43,139 bases of DNA, from the IMG/VR virus record IMGVR_UViG_3300030419_000466, positions 1 to 43,139 of that record. One strand, given 5' to 3'. The first letter of the stretch is position 1. The number at the start of each line of letters is the position of its first letter. The DNA comes from a virus. Made by a program: the position numbers and the translations under genes. Under the pieces are notes generated by a model that saw only the letters and a program-made list of their open reading frames with translations, was not told the DNA's origin and ran no database searches. This document shows, one piece after another, positions 8,515 through 16,671 of this stretch.

Positions 8515-10949
8515 TATTTTTCTCCATTTTTATTTCTACTATCCCGAACAGTTTTAACTAATTCAGTAAAGTTCTTATCAGCATCAGCTTTAGACTTTTG
8601 CTCTAATTCTTGTAAATCAATAGCAGCTTTAGTATCTTCTTTTCTAGCATCAGCTTCTATTTTCTCACGTTTAACTTGTGCATCTAGTTCAGCTTTTGTA
8701 AGCTCTACTTCTTTATCACGTACATCTTCTTGTTCTTTTTGCATTAACTGTTCTTTTTCTAATTGTAGTTGTTGCTGGAACATTTCCATTTGTGGGTCTC
8801 TTTGTGCCATCGCTTGTGCTTGTGCCATCGCTTGTGCTTGACCTGTAACTTGTTGTGTTGCTTGTGCTGCCATAAGAGCTATTTGATTCATAACTTCAGG
8901 CGGCATTTGTCCATCTTCCATTTCTGGTAAAGGCTGACCTATAGCTTGTTCTATTTGTATTTTATATAACATCGCCTGATGTTCTTGTATATTTGCAGTT
9001 ATAGCTTGTATTACTGGGGGATTTGATTGTACCATAGGGTTTTGTAAAAACGCACTATGGCTAGCTATATATGCTTCATGGTTTTGAAAATCAAAAGCTT
9101 TTATTGGGTCTCCTGTTAACGCAGCTTGTTGCTCACTAATAGGGTCTCTCGGAGGTACTTCAGCTTCTGGAGGTAATAATGCGTCTATGTCTTTAATATT
9201 TAAAGCTATATACATTTTCTTGTAAGATTCTCTTAAATCATGTAATTCTGGTGCTGCTTGTGCCATTTGTAGTTGTGTTTGGGCTAAAGTTATTCTTTGC
9301 GTCATACTAAAAATATTAGGGTCGCTAACAGGAATAACATCTACAGAATTATCAAAATCTTCTTTAAATACGTTTTCAGACGCACCTTGTACTTGATATG
9401 GGTATTGTGGAGGTAAAAATTCCCCAAATACTCTTTTTAATATTTTAAATTCTGTTTTTTGAGCATAATGTAATCTTTTGTGAATAGCGGACATAATTCT
9501 TTGTCCTTTTTCCATTAATGCAACTGTTGTACCTACAGGTGCCTCAGAATTACCGTCTCCTGTTGGGTCTTCTACTGTAGCTGCAAATCTTTTCCCAGAT
9601 TCAACCAATGCTCCTAATAAAGTAGATAATGTTGCACTTGGCTCTTTATAGGGCAAAGGAAGGAAAGCATCTTGTAATCTACCACCAGGAGCATCGACAT
9701 CTCGCCATTCTCCAGGCTGTAACGGGTCATCATGACGTTGAATATTCAATCCTCGTGATTTAAACCCTGCTGGAAGGTTAGAAAGTGTTCCTGCGTCTAT
9801 TAATTGACGTAAAATCGCTGTAACTGACTTAGTTAAGCCCCCCATCATGTGAATTAAGCCAAAACCGTAAAATCCAAGTCCTGGAAGAAACTTATAATGC
9901 GTAAAATGTTCGATTTTCTTCTTCATCGGGTCTTTTTCGTTATAATTTGGTCTAATTGCGAGAATTTTGTTGTTATCTTTACAAATAGTTACAATATACG
10001 GTAAAGCTACCCCTGTTTCTTCCCCATTTTCGTCTATATCTTGATATCCTTCTAAATCTAGGTCAACATGCATCTCTAAAAGAGTGAATTCTTCATCAGA
10101 TATCGTTCTACTGATACCTTGTAGCTCATCTATCTTATCATCAACGTCTGTATTCTCTAATCCGCTTCCTGGAGACGACATTTCAACGTCTTTATAGAAA
10201 CCAGACAGCTGTAATTTACGTAATTCGTTTTCATTCATATGAATTACATGAGTAATTCTAGGAGAAGTTAATAAATCTACTGCGTAATACGGAACAACTA
10301 AATCTTCTGACTTAACAAAACGTGCTACTGCCCGTCCAACTGCAGGGTCGTAATAAACTTTCTTAAATGCAGAACCAGATAGTGGAAGATAAAATAATAA
10401 TTGGTCCATTTCTGGGTCATATTCTTCCATTTTGTAAGTTATCTGATAATTCATAAAGTTTTTAACTCTATTTGCTTTTTCTAATTTAGCGTTATCAGTC
10501 ATTCCTAAAACTTCTGTATCAACAGGTCCTCCTGCTGGTAATAATTCTTTATACGCTTGTGCTTGAAATTGGGTTACGGCTTCTGCGAGTATCGGATGAT
10601 GAACTCCTGACGCCCCAATAAACGGTTGAGAACGAGAATCCGCATTTATTCCTAATAAATCTAATCCTTCGGTATAAGTTTGAAACCAATCATTACGTGA
10701 ATCTAAATCTTCTTCAAAACTATTTATTAATTCATTAGCAATAGTATTTAATTCACGCTCGTCTAAAGTTTCTGCTAAATTTTCACCAAACTTTGACGTA
10801 GCTTGGTCAGGCATTTCACTGCCTCGAATAATTGAGCCGTCAGGTTGTACAAATAATTCTGTTTCTTCTTCCACCTGAGGCATAATTTCAAGTTCGATAG
10901 CTTCTTCCTGCATAGGAACAGCTGATAACGGTTGTTTCTCTATAGCCAT
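8514..10949 (-). CDS. Portal protein
   Basis: 811 aa. N-terminal acidic segment, then RNDWFQTYTEGLDLLGI and a helical clip/wing region (ANRVKNFMNYQITYKMEEYD, then LLFYLPLSGSAFKKVYYDP). The stem region contains GFKSRGLNIQRHDDPLQPGE. The C-terminus is a long Gln/Met/Ala-rich helix and coiled coil (about 690-800), like the barrel of P22-type portals. The dodecameric portal is the DNA entry channel and the motor's docking site. Size and gene order (directly after TerL) agree. Confidence 0.85.
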   Translation of the reverse strand: MAIEKQPLSAVPMQEEAIELEIMPQVEEETELFVQPDGSIIRGSEMPDQATSKFGENLAETLDERELNTIANELINSFEEDLDSRNDWFQTYTEGLDLLGINADSRSQPFIGASGVHHPILAEAVTQFQAQAYKELLPAGGPVDTEVLGMTDNAKLEKANRVKNFMNYQITYKMEEYDPEMDQLLFYLPLSGSAFKKVYYDPAVGRAVARFVKSEDLVVPYYAVDLLTSPRITHVIHMNENELRKLQLSGFYKDVEMSSPGSGLENTDVDDKIDELQGISRTISDEEFTLLEMHVDLDLEGYQDIDENGEETGVALPYIVTICKDNNKILAIRPNYNEKDPMKKKIEHFTHYKFLPGLGFYGFGLIHMMGGLTKSVTAILRQLIDAGTLSNLPAGFKSRGLNIQRHDDPLQPGEWRDVDAPGGRLQDAFLPLPYKEPSATLSTLLGALVESGKRFAATVEDPTGDGNSEAPVGTTVALMEKGQRIMSAIHKRLHYAQKTEFKILKRVFGEFLPPQYPYQVQGASENVFKEDFDNSVDVIPVSDPNIFSMTQRITLAQTQLQMAQAAPELHDLRESYKKMYIALNIKDIDALLPPEAEVPPRDPISEQQAALTGDPIKAFDFQNHEAYIASHSAFLQNPMVQSNPPVIQAITANIQEHQAMLYKIQIEQAIGQPLPEMEDGQMPPEVMNQIALMAAQATQQVTGQAQAMAQAQAMAQRDPQMEMFQQQLQLEKEQLMQKEQEDVRDKEVELTKAELDAQVKREKIEADARKEDTKAAIDLQELEQKSKADADKNFTELVKTVRDSRNKNGEK

Positions 10950-10974
10950 ATTTTCAAATCATAACCTATTTTAA

Positions 10975-12498
10975 TTAATAATAAACCCTTTCACCCACAT
11001 AATGTGTTTCTTCTTCAAAATAATCAGTAGTTAATTGTAAAAAACCACCTTCCCTAAACCTCGCTAACGCTAATGTTGTTGCGTCAACTAAGTCGTCATT
11101 TTCACCTGCGGGAAAATCTGAAACTTCTTCCATAAGTTCTTCGCCAAATCTATTATCAGGCACCCAAACTCTTCCATCTTGAAAAATTGGCGATACAGAA
11201 TTTAATCTAGCTATTTTATCTTGCCCTTTTCCTGGACTAAATGTATTTACAGGAATACCAACTCTACGTAATTCTTGTACTAACGGAATACCACTAGCTT
11301 TAGCTTCAATAATTACAGTATCAGGGTCCCAATAATCATATAACCGTAACGCTTCTGCTTTTAATTCAGGAAAATCAAAACGTTCTTTTATACAATCTAT
11401 TAAAATTAAATGGGCTTCGTTACCCGTATACATTTCATCCCCAATTTTACCTTCTGGATACCAAACTCCCCATGTTGTTATAGCGGTAAAGTCAGCTCTT
11501 TCTGATTTTAAAAATGCAGTATCATAAGACTGGATTATATATTCACATTTAGGTGGTTTATTTTCCTCCCAAATCATAAACCACTCTTTAGGGATAATTG
11601 AAATACCTTCCCCTGTAGGTCTTTGCATATATTGTGCCGCCCATTTAGACGGACTAACGGACGCTTTTATACTTTCTAATTCTTCTAACTTCCAAAATTC
11701 TTTCCAAAGTGGGTTACCACTAGGTAAAATTGCAGGAAATTCTATAACTTCCCATTGGTCAGCCCCTTCATCTTGTGCCATTTTCTTAATTAATCTACCT
11801 GTTAAGTCTTTTTTATTCCAACGGGTCATAACTATAACGATTGCACCTCCAGGTTGTAACCTTTGACGAGGTCCTGCCATAAACCATTCGTAAGCTTCAT
11901 CCATCGCTTTATCGGACATAGCGTCTTGTTCCGAATGTGGGTCATCAATAATAAATAAATCCGCACCTCTACCCGCTAACGCACCACCAATACCTGCGGC
12001 ATAGTATTCACCGCCTTTATTTGTTAACCATTTACCTGCAGAACGGCTATCCGCTTTTAGTTCTGTATCGGGAAATAATTCTTTATATTCTGCACCGTCA
12101 ATTAAATCCCTAACTTTTCTACCAAAATTAACTGCAAGGTCAGCGGTGTGGGTTGCTTCTATAATTTTTAATTTAGGATTTTTCCCTAAAAGGTAAGCAG
12201 GGAACAAATGTGACGCAAATTCAGACTTTGTATGTCTAGGCGGCATATTAATAATTAAACGTTTTAATTTACCTGTAGCAATATCATCAAAAGCTTTTGC
12301 CATTTTTACATGGTGGTCGCCGTTAATAAATTCTTTCCATATAGATTTAACAAAATCCATAAAGGTACTAGTTGCTTTTTCTTGAAATTCGCGTTTTTCT
12401 AATTCTTCAAGTAAAACAGTAAACTCTTTCGCTTCAGCTTTATCTAAATGCGAAAGGTCTATATTTTTTAAAGCTTTTAATTTATCTTTATTTTCCAC
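10975..12498 (-). CDS. terL: Terminase large subunit
   Basis: 507 aa with a GTG start. The ATPase has a Walker A-like loop MPPRHTKS (85-92) and Walker B LFIIDD (181-186). The C-terminal RNase H-like nuclease shows the acidic SYDTA strand and a late DDLVDATTLALARF motif. It translocates DNA into the procapsid and cuts the concatemer. It overlaps the ART-like gene upstream by 11 bases. The probable small subunit is 3.4 kb away at 15869-16402. Confidence 0.92.
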   Translation of the reverse strand: MENKDKLKALKNIDLSHLDKAEAKEFTVLLEELEKREFQEKATSTFMDFVKSIWKEFINGDHHVKMAKAFDDIATGKLKRLIINMPPRHTKSEFASHLFPAYLLGKNPKLKIIEATHTADLAVNFGRKVRDLIDGAEYKELFPDTELKADSRSAGKWLTNKGGEYYAAGIGGALAGRGADLFIIDDPHSEQDAMSDKAMDEAYEWFMAGPRQRLQPGGAIVIVMTRWNKKDLTGRLIKKMAQDEGADQWEVIEFPAILPSGNPLWKEFWKLEELESIKASVSPSKWAAQYMQRPTGEGISIIPKEWFMIWEENKPPKCEYIIQSYDTAFLKSERADFTAITTWGVWYPEGKIGDEMYTGNEAHLILIDCIKERFDFPELKAEALRLYDYWDPDTVIIEAKASGIPLVQELRRVGIPVNTFSPGKGQDKIARLNSVSPIFQDGRVWVPDNRFGEELMEEVSDFPAGENDDLVDATTLALARFREGGFLQLTTDYFEEETHYVGERVYY

Positions 12499-13672
12499 TT
12501 AGTAGCTGTCTTATAAAATCATCAAGTTGGTCATAAGGTATTTCATCTGTGATTTCTAAATTTTTAGGGTTTAACGAAATTATAGTATCGCTTTCACCTT
12601 TCATTGCTCTAGGTGGAAAACGTAAAGCGTCATAACCTTCTTTAGTAAAAATATTGGCTATATCTTGTGAAAGTCCTGAAGGTGTTTTATTTATACTTCC
12701 TGGACCGCCTCGTAATATAGTATCTAATTCAAAACCTAATTTATTAGATTTCATTAAATCACCGATACCCATATCAAATAAGTCTCTACCAGGACCTACA
12801 GCGGAAGGTGATGTCGAAAGATTTTTTTGGATATCTTTTAATTTTTTAAGTAAATCGGGTGGAATATTATCAATATCTAAAATATTTTCAAAATTAGGGG
12901 TTATAACATACCCTGAACCTGGACCGCCTTTACTAGGCATTCCTTTTGCGAACATTTTAAATCTAGGGTCTGTAGGGTCTATTAAAGAATAAATACCTGA
13001 AGATGGAACAATATCAGAAGCATCTGTAATATCAAAATTTTTCATCCCACTTTTATCGCCACGAAATAATGCACCTTCAGGTGGAGCTTTATACGTATAT
13101 CCTTTAGGAGGAGGAACATAATCATCCTCAATTCTAAATTTTGCTGCTCTTTTTGCTTCTGCTGCGTCTAGTTTTTTAAGTTGTTTCTTTAATCTATTTA
13201 CTTCTTTTACAGAACCCGCCATTTCAGTAGCGTCAGCCGTTTCTTGTATTTTTTGTTCTCTTTTTAATCGTTTAATTATATCAGCTCGCTTTTTCTGATA
13301 TTTAGAAAGTGCAGCAGACATAGCAGTAACCATATCGGGGGCTATACCACCACCAGGAATATAATCTAAATATGATAAAGCTTCTCCTAGTTTATCCCCT
13401 CTACGTTCAGCTAATGCTTGGGATAATCCAGGAATAAAATCTCCAAGTCCCATACGTTCATCGGTACCTATAACTCCTGCTAAAAGATTTTTTAAAGGGT
13501 CTTCCGTTCTTGTTGGATTATTTATATAATCGAAAAAAGAAGTTCTCGAAGAATCTCCCATTCTTAAAGGTTTTATTTCTTGGGTTTGTTGAGGGGTGTG
13601 GAATAATTCATCGCTTCTACGTAAACGTAAATCATTATTCATTAACACATCCGCTATAGAAGGCTCAGCCAT
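12488..13672 (-). CDS. Putative ADP-ribosyltransferase-like (polyvalent/MuF-type) protein
   Basis: 394 aa. The N-terminal third is low-information; a coiled coil lies at about 125-180. The C-terminal ~190 residues resemble ART-fold domains: LFRGDKSG (possible NAD-binding Arg), SSGIYSLIDPTDP (second strand with Ser), GSGYVITPNFENILDIDN, and the final EGYDALRFPPRA, then GESDTIISLNPKNLEI, where the Glu before DTI could be the catalytic residue. Such domains occur in phage-injected effectors and MuF or polyvalent proteins. Encoded directly upstream of TerL. The ART assignment is a motif-level inference. No ribosome binding site is visible; the -10 lies six bases upstream of the ATG. Confidence 0.5.
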   Translation of the reverse strand: MAEPSIADVLMNNDLRLRRSDELFHTPQQTQEIKPLRMGDSSRTSFFDYINNPTRTEDPLKNLLAGVIGTDERMGLGDFIPGLSQALAERRGDKLGEALSYLDYIPGGGIAPDMVTAMSAALSKYQKKRADIIKRLKREQKIQETADATEMAGSVKEVNRLKKQLKKLDAAEAKRAAKFRIEDDYVPPPKGYTYKAPPEGALFRGDKSGMKNFDITDASDIVPSSGIYSLIDPTDPRFKMFAKGMPSKGGPGSGYVITPNFENILDIDNIPPDLLKKLKDIQKNLSTSPSAVGPGRDLFDMGIGDLMKSNKLGFELDTILRGGPGSINKTPSGLSQDIANIFTKEGYDALRFPPRAMKGESDTIISLNPKNLEITDEIPYDQLDDFIRQLLSGK

Positions 13673-13678
13673 TTACAA

Positions 13679-13708
13679 AGTATATGTTAAAAACCTGTCT
13701 TTTGTAAA
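13679..13708 (-). promoter_or_regulatory. Promoter for the ART-like gene, leaderless type
   Basis: Minus strand -35 TTTACA (13708-13703), 18-bp spacer and -10 TATACT (13684-13679). The -10 ends six bases before the ATG at 13672, so the transcript would start at or next to the start codon. No ribosome binding site lies between. Probably opens the ART-TerL-portal operon. Confidence 0.55.
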
Positions 13709-13737
13709 ACGATATTTACAAAATAAAAGTAAAGTAG

Positions 13738-13857
13738 TTAATCTTTGGAATGGGATTCTTGGTTCGCGGCGGATTTTTTCTTATCTTTAAATATTTTATC
13801 GAAGTTAGCGTTGAACTTATCACGGTCCACGGGTCGTGGTCTGCTGCCCTTACTCAC
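13738..13857 (-). CDS. Small basic conserved phage protein (39 aa)
   Basis: GTG start at 13857 overlapping the holin stop by 8 bases; TAA at 13740-13738. The product begins (M)SKGSRPRPVDRDKFNANFDK and ends NQESHSKD. The opening SKGSRPRPVD..KF..NFDKIF is a pattern seen in many small conserved phage proteins of unknown function. Start-stop overlap and this pattern support a real gene despite its size. Confidence 0.6.
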   Translation of the reverse strand: MSKGSRPRPVDRDKFNANFDKIFKDKKKSAANQESHSKD

Positions 13858-14320
13858 TTTTGTTAGAAGCACCAAAATAGAAGCTTATTACGGCTGATGC
13901 TAAACCACCTAAATAACCGAGTACCAAATTTATTAACGCTTCCGAATTTTGTTCAGGGGGTTGTATAGTAACTAAAAAGATATAACCTAAAAACCCACCA
14001 ATCATAGCTATTCCTATAATACGGGCTGTCCAATCTTTAGAGAACATACTTCTAGCGTGTTGTTTTTCTTGCGTTTCTAATTTAAAGACATCAACGTTAA
14101 GTTCTTTCATTTTAACTTCGAAATCTTTTTCTGCTTTTTTAATTTCTAACAACTGTTCGGGAGTTGCGTTTTGCATAGCGTTTTCTATAGCAGCTTGGTT
14201 ATTATCTACCCCTAATACTTTAGCTATGACCCCGCCTGCCATGCCGCCCATAGGACCTGATAAAGCTGAGCCTAATGTTGGAGCTACTGCTCCTACTATA
14301 TTTTTTAACATATTTTTCAT
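13850..14320 (-). CDS. Holin-like membrane protein (3TM holin family)
   Basis: 156 aa from the ATG at 14320. A hydrophobic Gly/Ala-rich N-terminal helix (about 8-35), a charged helical middle (EQLLEIKKAEKDFEVKMKEL), then two transmembrane helices (IIGIAMIGGFLGYIFLVTI and LINLVLGYLGGLASAVISFY). This resembles the three-TM holin family. Holins time lysis by opening the inner membrane; no endolysin gene was recognised in the window. A GTG start at 14365 would add 15 residues, but the promoter at 14327-14355 supports the shorter form, probably leaderless. A second ATG lies three codons in. Confidence 0.6.
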   Translation of the reverse strand: MKNMLKNIVGAVAPTLGSALSGPMGGMAGGVIAKVLGVDNNQAAIENAMQNATPEQLLEIKKAEKDFEVKMKELNVDVFKLETQEKQHARSMFSKDWTARIIGIAMIGGFLGYIFLVTIQPPEQNSEALINLVLGYLGGLASAVISFYFGASNKSE

Positions 14321-14326
14321 AACGAA

Positions 14327-14355
14327 AGTATAATCGAAAAAAATTTTTTCGCAAA
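14327..14355 (-). promoter_or_regulatory. Promoter for the holin gene, leaderless type
   Basis: Minus strand -35 TTTGCG (14355-14350), 17-bp spacer made of A and T runs, and -10 TATACT (14332-14327). Exactly six bases separate the -10 from the ATG at 14320, and there is no ribosome binding site. The further upstream stretch 14366-14480 holds no gene. Confidence 0.55.
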
Positions 14356-14482
14356 ATTTTTTCACTAGGGACTTATTTGTAAAGTAGTTGCAAAACTGAG
14401 GCTGAAACTAAGGTGCGTGGTGTTGGTGCTAGAGGCTAGCGGCTAGGGGGGGATAGGGTAGTTATATAGGTTATACAGGCAT

Positions 14483-14507
14483 AAAAAAAGGGCTACTGAT
14501 GTAGCCC
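14483..14507 (-). terminator. Intrinsic terminator after the gene at 14532-14942
   Basis: Minus strand stem GGGCTAC / GTAGCCC with a four-base loop (14507-14490), followed by seven T (14489-14483). Confidence 0.85.
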
Positions 14508-14531
14508 TTGTATGAATAGTAAGTTAGTTAA

Positions 14532-14942
14532 TTAACTAGCTGAAACAATGAATAAGCTAGTTAACGTTGCTCTATCAAAACCTTTGTAAGTCTTTTCGCC
14601 TTTAAGACCTCTAAATTTTGATAAGTAATGATTTAATACAACTGTAGCATCTTGCTCATAGTTATATAAATCAGTCCAGCGATTATTGAGTGATAACATA
14701 GAACACTTACCTAAATCTTCAGTTATCTCATCAATATTCATGATAAGTAATTGAACTTGCGTAGGCATAGTGTCAATTAACTTATCAGCTATAGCATGAT
14801 TAACAGAAATGATTGCTTTATCATGTAAGCCGTTACTACCTTTACCAACAGATACTCTATTAGCATACCTTGATACATTCTTTTTCTTGGTTGTATCAAC
14901 CTCAACGCTTTTAGGTGCGTTAACCTGTTTTTTCGTATTCAT
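14532..14942 (-). CDS. Unknown protein, monocistronic
   Basis: 136 aa. Basic, Lys/Thr-rich N-terminal 30 residues, then a helical domain (ISVNHAIADKLIDTMPTQVQ and NRWTDLYNYEQDATVVLNHY). It stands alone between a strong consensus promoter and a terminator, so it is probably expressed strongly as a single message. No ribosome binding site; the ATG lies seven bases after the -10. No family recognised; a DNA- or RNA-binding role is possible given the basic tail. Confidence 0.6.
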   Translation of the reverse strand: MNTKKQVNAPKSVEVDTTKKKNVSRYANRVSVGKGSNGLHDKAIISVNHAIADKLIDTMPTQVQLLIMNIDEITEDLGKCSMLSLNNRWTDLYNYEQDATVVLNHYLSKFRGLKGEKTYKGFDRATLTSLFIVSAS

Positions 14943-14949
14943 AAGTATA

Positions 14950-14977
14950 ACTATACGCTCATTAGACTAGTTGTCAA
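14950..14977 (-). promoter_or_regulatory. Consensus sigma70-type promoter, leaderless type
   Basis: Minus strand -35 TTGACA (perfect consensus, 14977-14972), 16-bp spacer, -10 TATAGT (14955-14950). Only seven bases separate the -10 from the ATG at 14942, so the start codon is at about +1. This is the only perfect TTGACA noticed among the promoters called here. Confidence 0.65.
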
Positions 14978-14980
14978 TAG

Positions 14981-15135
14981 TTTTTGTTAAATTAGTTAAA
15001 TTAATTTATATAGGTTATTTAGGTTATATAAGTTAGTTAATTATATATAAGTTATTAAGGTTATATAAATTAGTTAGGTTAGTTAAAGAAATTGATCAAA
15101 TAAGCGTAGTTAGGTTAGTTAGGTTAGTTAGGTTA
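14981..15135 (-). repeat. AT-rich GTTA/TTAGG degenerate tandem repeats
   Basis: About 155 bp of plus-strand GTTA-based units: GTTATATA, GTTAATTA and, at 15107-15135, three clean copies of TAGTTAGGT. The AT-rich part (14990-15075) is made only of short T/A/G words. It lies upstream of the consensus promoter at 14950-14977 and holds no supported gene. A replication origin, protein-binding array or mutational expansion are all possible. Confidence 0.65.
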
Positions 15136-15155
15136 ATGTTAGGATTTTAAGATTT

Positions 15156-15287
15156 GTAGAGCGAGCGAGCGACGGACGGATTACATTTTTACCAAAGAGG
15201 GAGGGAGGGTGGGAGAGAGCAGGCGATAGAGTGAGCGATAGAGTAGATTGAGCGATAGAGTAGAGCGATGGATAGAGTAGAGCGGAA
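15156..15287. repeat. Purine-rich GANN-periodic low-complexity tract 1
   Basis: The plus strand shows four-base periodicity: GAGC x3, GACG x2, then GAGGGAGGGAGG, then repeats of a 13-base unit AGCGATAGAGTAG. The open frame across it on the minus strand is compositionally nonsense and runs through a terminator. With the matching tract at 15781-15866 it brackets the gene at 15340-15648, close to the TerS gene, so a packaging-recognition or replication role is possible. Confidence 0.6.
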
Positions 15288-15294
15288 CAGACAC

Positions 15295-15317
15295 AAAAAA
15301 AGGCGACCGAAGTCGCC
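15295..15317 (-). terminator. Intrinsic terminator after the gene at 15340-15648
   Basis: Minus strand stem GGCGAC / GTCGCC with a TTCG tetraloop (15317-15302), followed by seven T (15301-15295). The same stem-TTCG design is used after the capsid gene. Confidence 0.85.
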
Positions 15318-15339
15318 CTTTTGGAACCAGTCAATTAGT

Positions 15340-15648
15340 CTAGCTAATTGTTACTAATCCTTCTTCGATGAGTCTAGCTCTGTAATGAGTCCAGATATCC
15401 ATCGGTGTTTGGACTGTTACCAGTCCAGCTTTATCTAAAGCCGAATCAGTCGAACCATCAGTTCCAACTAACTCACCTAATGTAAGACTGTAGTCTTTCG
15501 CATTAAGTAAAGCTTCGATAATCTTTCCAGCCTGAGGTGGAAATTTCCCCGTAGGTGTAGCAATCAATGTGACTACTGCACTGTAATCCACAGAACTCTT
15601 TTGCGTCCCCGCTTTAAAGTTCTTATCAATTTTCCCTATTTCTTTCAT
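15340..15648 (-). CDS. Unknown protein, possible winged-helix type
   Basis: 102 aa. The C-terminal ~65 residues (AGKIIEALLNAKDYSLTLGE, then MDIWTHYRARLIEEGLVTIS) look like a winged-helix or replication-initiator-type helical domain and match the C-terminus of the protein at 25674-26057 (RIFRFYAKRLIDEGYFAKA). It has its own promoter, AGAAAGGAGAAA ribosome binding site and terminator, so it is a single-gene unit. DNA binding is an inference. Confidence 0.6.
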   Translation of the reverse strand: MKEIGKIDKNFKAGTQKSSVDYSAVVTLIATPTGKFPPQAGKIIEALLNAKDYSLTLGELVGTDGSTDSALDKAGLVTVQTPMDIWTHYRARLIEEGLVTIS

Positions 15649-15698
15649 AATTTCTCCTTTCTAATAGGTGGTAGGCTTTATTACCTAACCATCCCTAT

Positions 15699-15730
15699 AG
15701 TATAAGGGAGATTGGTACCAAAGTAAAGCA
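15699..15730 (-). promoter_or_regulatory. TGCTTTACTTT-class promoter
   Basis: Minus strand TGC then -35 TTTACT (15727-15722), 17-bp spacer, -10 TATACT (15704-15699). Drives the gene starting at 15648; leader of about 45 nt ending in AGAAAGGAGAAA. Confidence 0.7.
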
Positions 15731-15780
15731 GTATAAAGAAGCTGTGAAATCGGGAATTAAACTATTCGTATGCAGTCAGC

Positions 15781-15866
15781 GACGGACGGAAAGAGGGACT
15801 GGGAGAGGGATTGATGGACTGATTGATAGACTGATAGAGCGATAGAGTAGAGTGATAGAGTAGAGC
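15781..15866. repeat. Purine-rich GANN-periodic low-complexity tract 2
   Basis: The plus strand reads as consecutive four-base words nearly all beginning GA (GACG, GACG, GAAA, GAGG, GACT, GGGA, GAGG, GATT, GATG, GACT), ending in AGCGATAGAGTAGAG copies shared with the tract at 15156-15287. It ends directly at the stop of the TerS gene. No gene. Confidence 0.6.
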
Positions 15867-15868
15867 GA

Positions 15869-16402
15869 TTAATCTTTGGATGCAAAGTCTCCTTCTATGA
15901 TATTGGACTCCGTCGCTCTTTTCTTTATCAGCTGTTCGAGGCGAGTGAGTATGTCGTCCTTTGACATCATATCAATCTTTGCAGTCAATATTTCGCGTCT
16001 ATCGATGTAGAGACCACCTGCTTTCCCTCGATGGACCTCTGCGGTAATGGCAGCGGATATCTGTCCCTGGTCTTTGGCTTCTTCTCTGAGGTCGTGGAGT
16101 GTAGATAAATGATTCTCTAGGGAAACTGCATCTCTTTCTGAAGCTGCGATTTCCAAGTCGATGAGGTAGTTTCGAACAACTGGGTTATGATTGAGTAATA
16201 CGCTTCCTTGTGTCTTGGCACCCTTCCTATCCTTCGTATACCCTGCTTTTATGGCGGCTTCCGTTGCTGTTTGACCTTTGAAATACTCTTTACAAAATTT
16301 CTTCTGTTTTGAGTTGAGTGGCTGCCAAATCTTACCCTTATCATCTATGAAGCCTTTACCATCTTCAGTTGGCATGAGTGAAGTATATGTTAGCTGTTTC
16401 AT
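15869..16402 (-). CDS. terS: Terminase small subunit
   Basis: 177 aa with a GAGGAG ribosome binding site. Residues about 28-75 hold the Terminase_2-type DNA-binding domain: LNSKQKKFCKEYFKGQTATE, AAIKAGYT, and GSVLLNHNPVVRNYL. The rest is helical oligomerisation and linker sequence ending FASKD. It selects viral DNA for packaging and loads TerL. Unusually it is about 3.4 kb upstream of TerL in transcription order, separated by a holin and unrelated genes, and is flanked by low-complexity tracts. Confidence 0.8.
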   Translation of the reverse strand: MKQLTYTSLMPTEDGKGFIDDKGKIWQPLNSKQKKFCKEYFKGQTATEAAIKAGYTKDRKGAKTQGSVLLNHNPVVRNYLIDLEIAASERDAVSLENHLSTLHDLREEAKDQGQISAAITAEVHRGKAGGLYIDRREILTAKIDMMSKDDILTRLEQLIKKRATESNIIEGDFASKD

Positions 16403-16460
16403 CTTATCTCCTCGTGTAGCAAATGATATTACTATATTATTATAAAATAATCTATTTTAA

Positions 16461-16610
16461 TAGTTTTTCTCGTGCCCTCTAGAGAATCTTACCATAGTTT
16501 CTAATAGATTAATAGAATTCTATTAGTTTTGAGAAACCAAAGAATAGAGTAACCAAGAGGCTCACAGAGCCATTCTATTAGTTTATTAGAGATATTAGTA
16601 GTTTTAGAGA
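16461..16610 (-). repeat. Regulatory region with modules shared in inverse orientation with 40.5 kb
   Basis: The 320 bases between 16402 and 16724 hold no gene. On the minus strand, 16487-16462 matches the plus strand at 40583-40610 (core TAGAGGGCA, then GAGAAAAA). A second module at 16580-16606 matches the reverse complement of 40485-40511 (core TATTAGTTTATTAG). A perfect palindrome AATAGAATTCTATT lies at 16511-16524. It lies upstream of TerS and may carry its promoter (TATAAT-like words around 16440-16446) or a control site. Confidence 0.5.
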
Positions 16611-16671
16611 TTTTTTTACAAAAACTTTTTTATTTTACAGAATAACAATACATATAGATTTAATAGAACAT

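Noticed and set aside
14321-14365. GTG start giving the holin 15 more residues
   Set aside because: The promoter's -10 would lie inside the coding region, and the added residues come from an A/T run.
15128-15334. 68-aa minus-strand frame
   Set aside because: It runs through an intrinsic terminator and the GANN-periodic tract; composition follows the repeat and there is no ribosome binding site.
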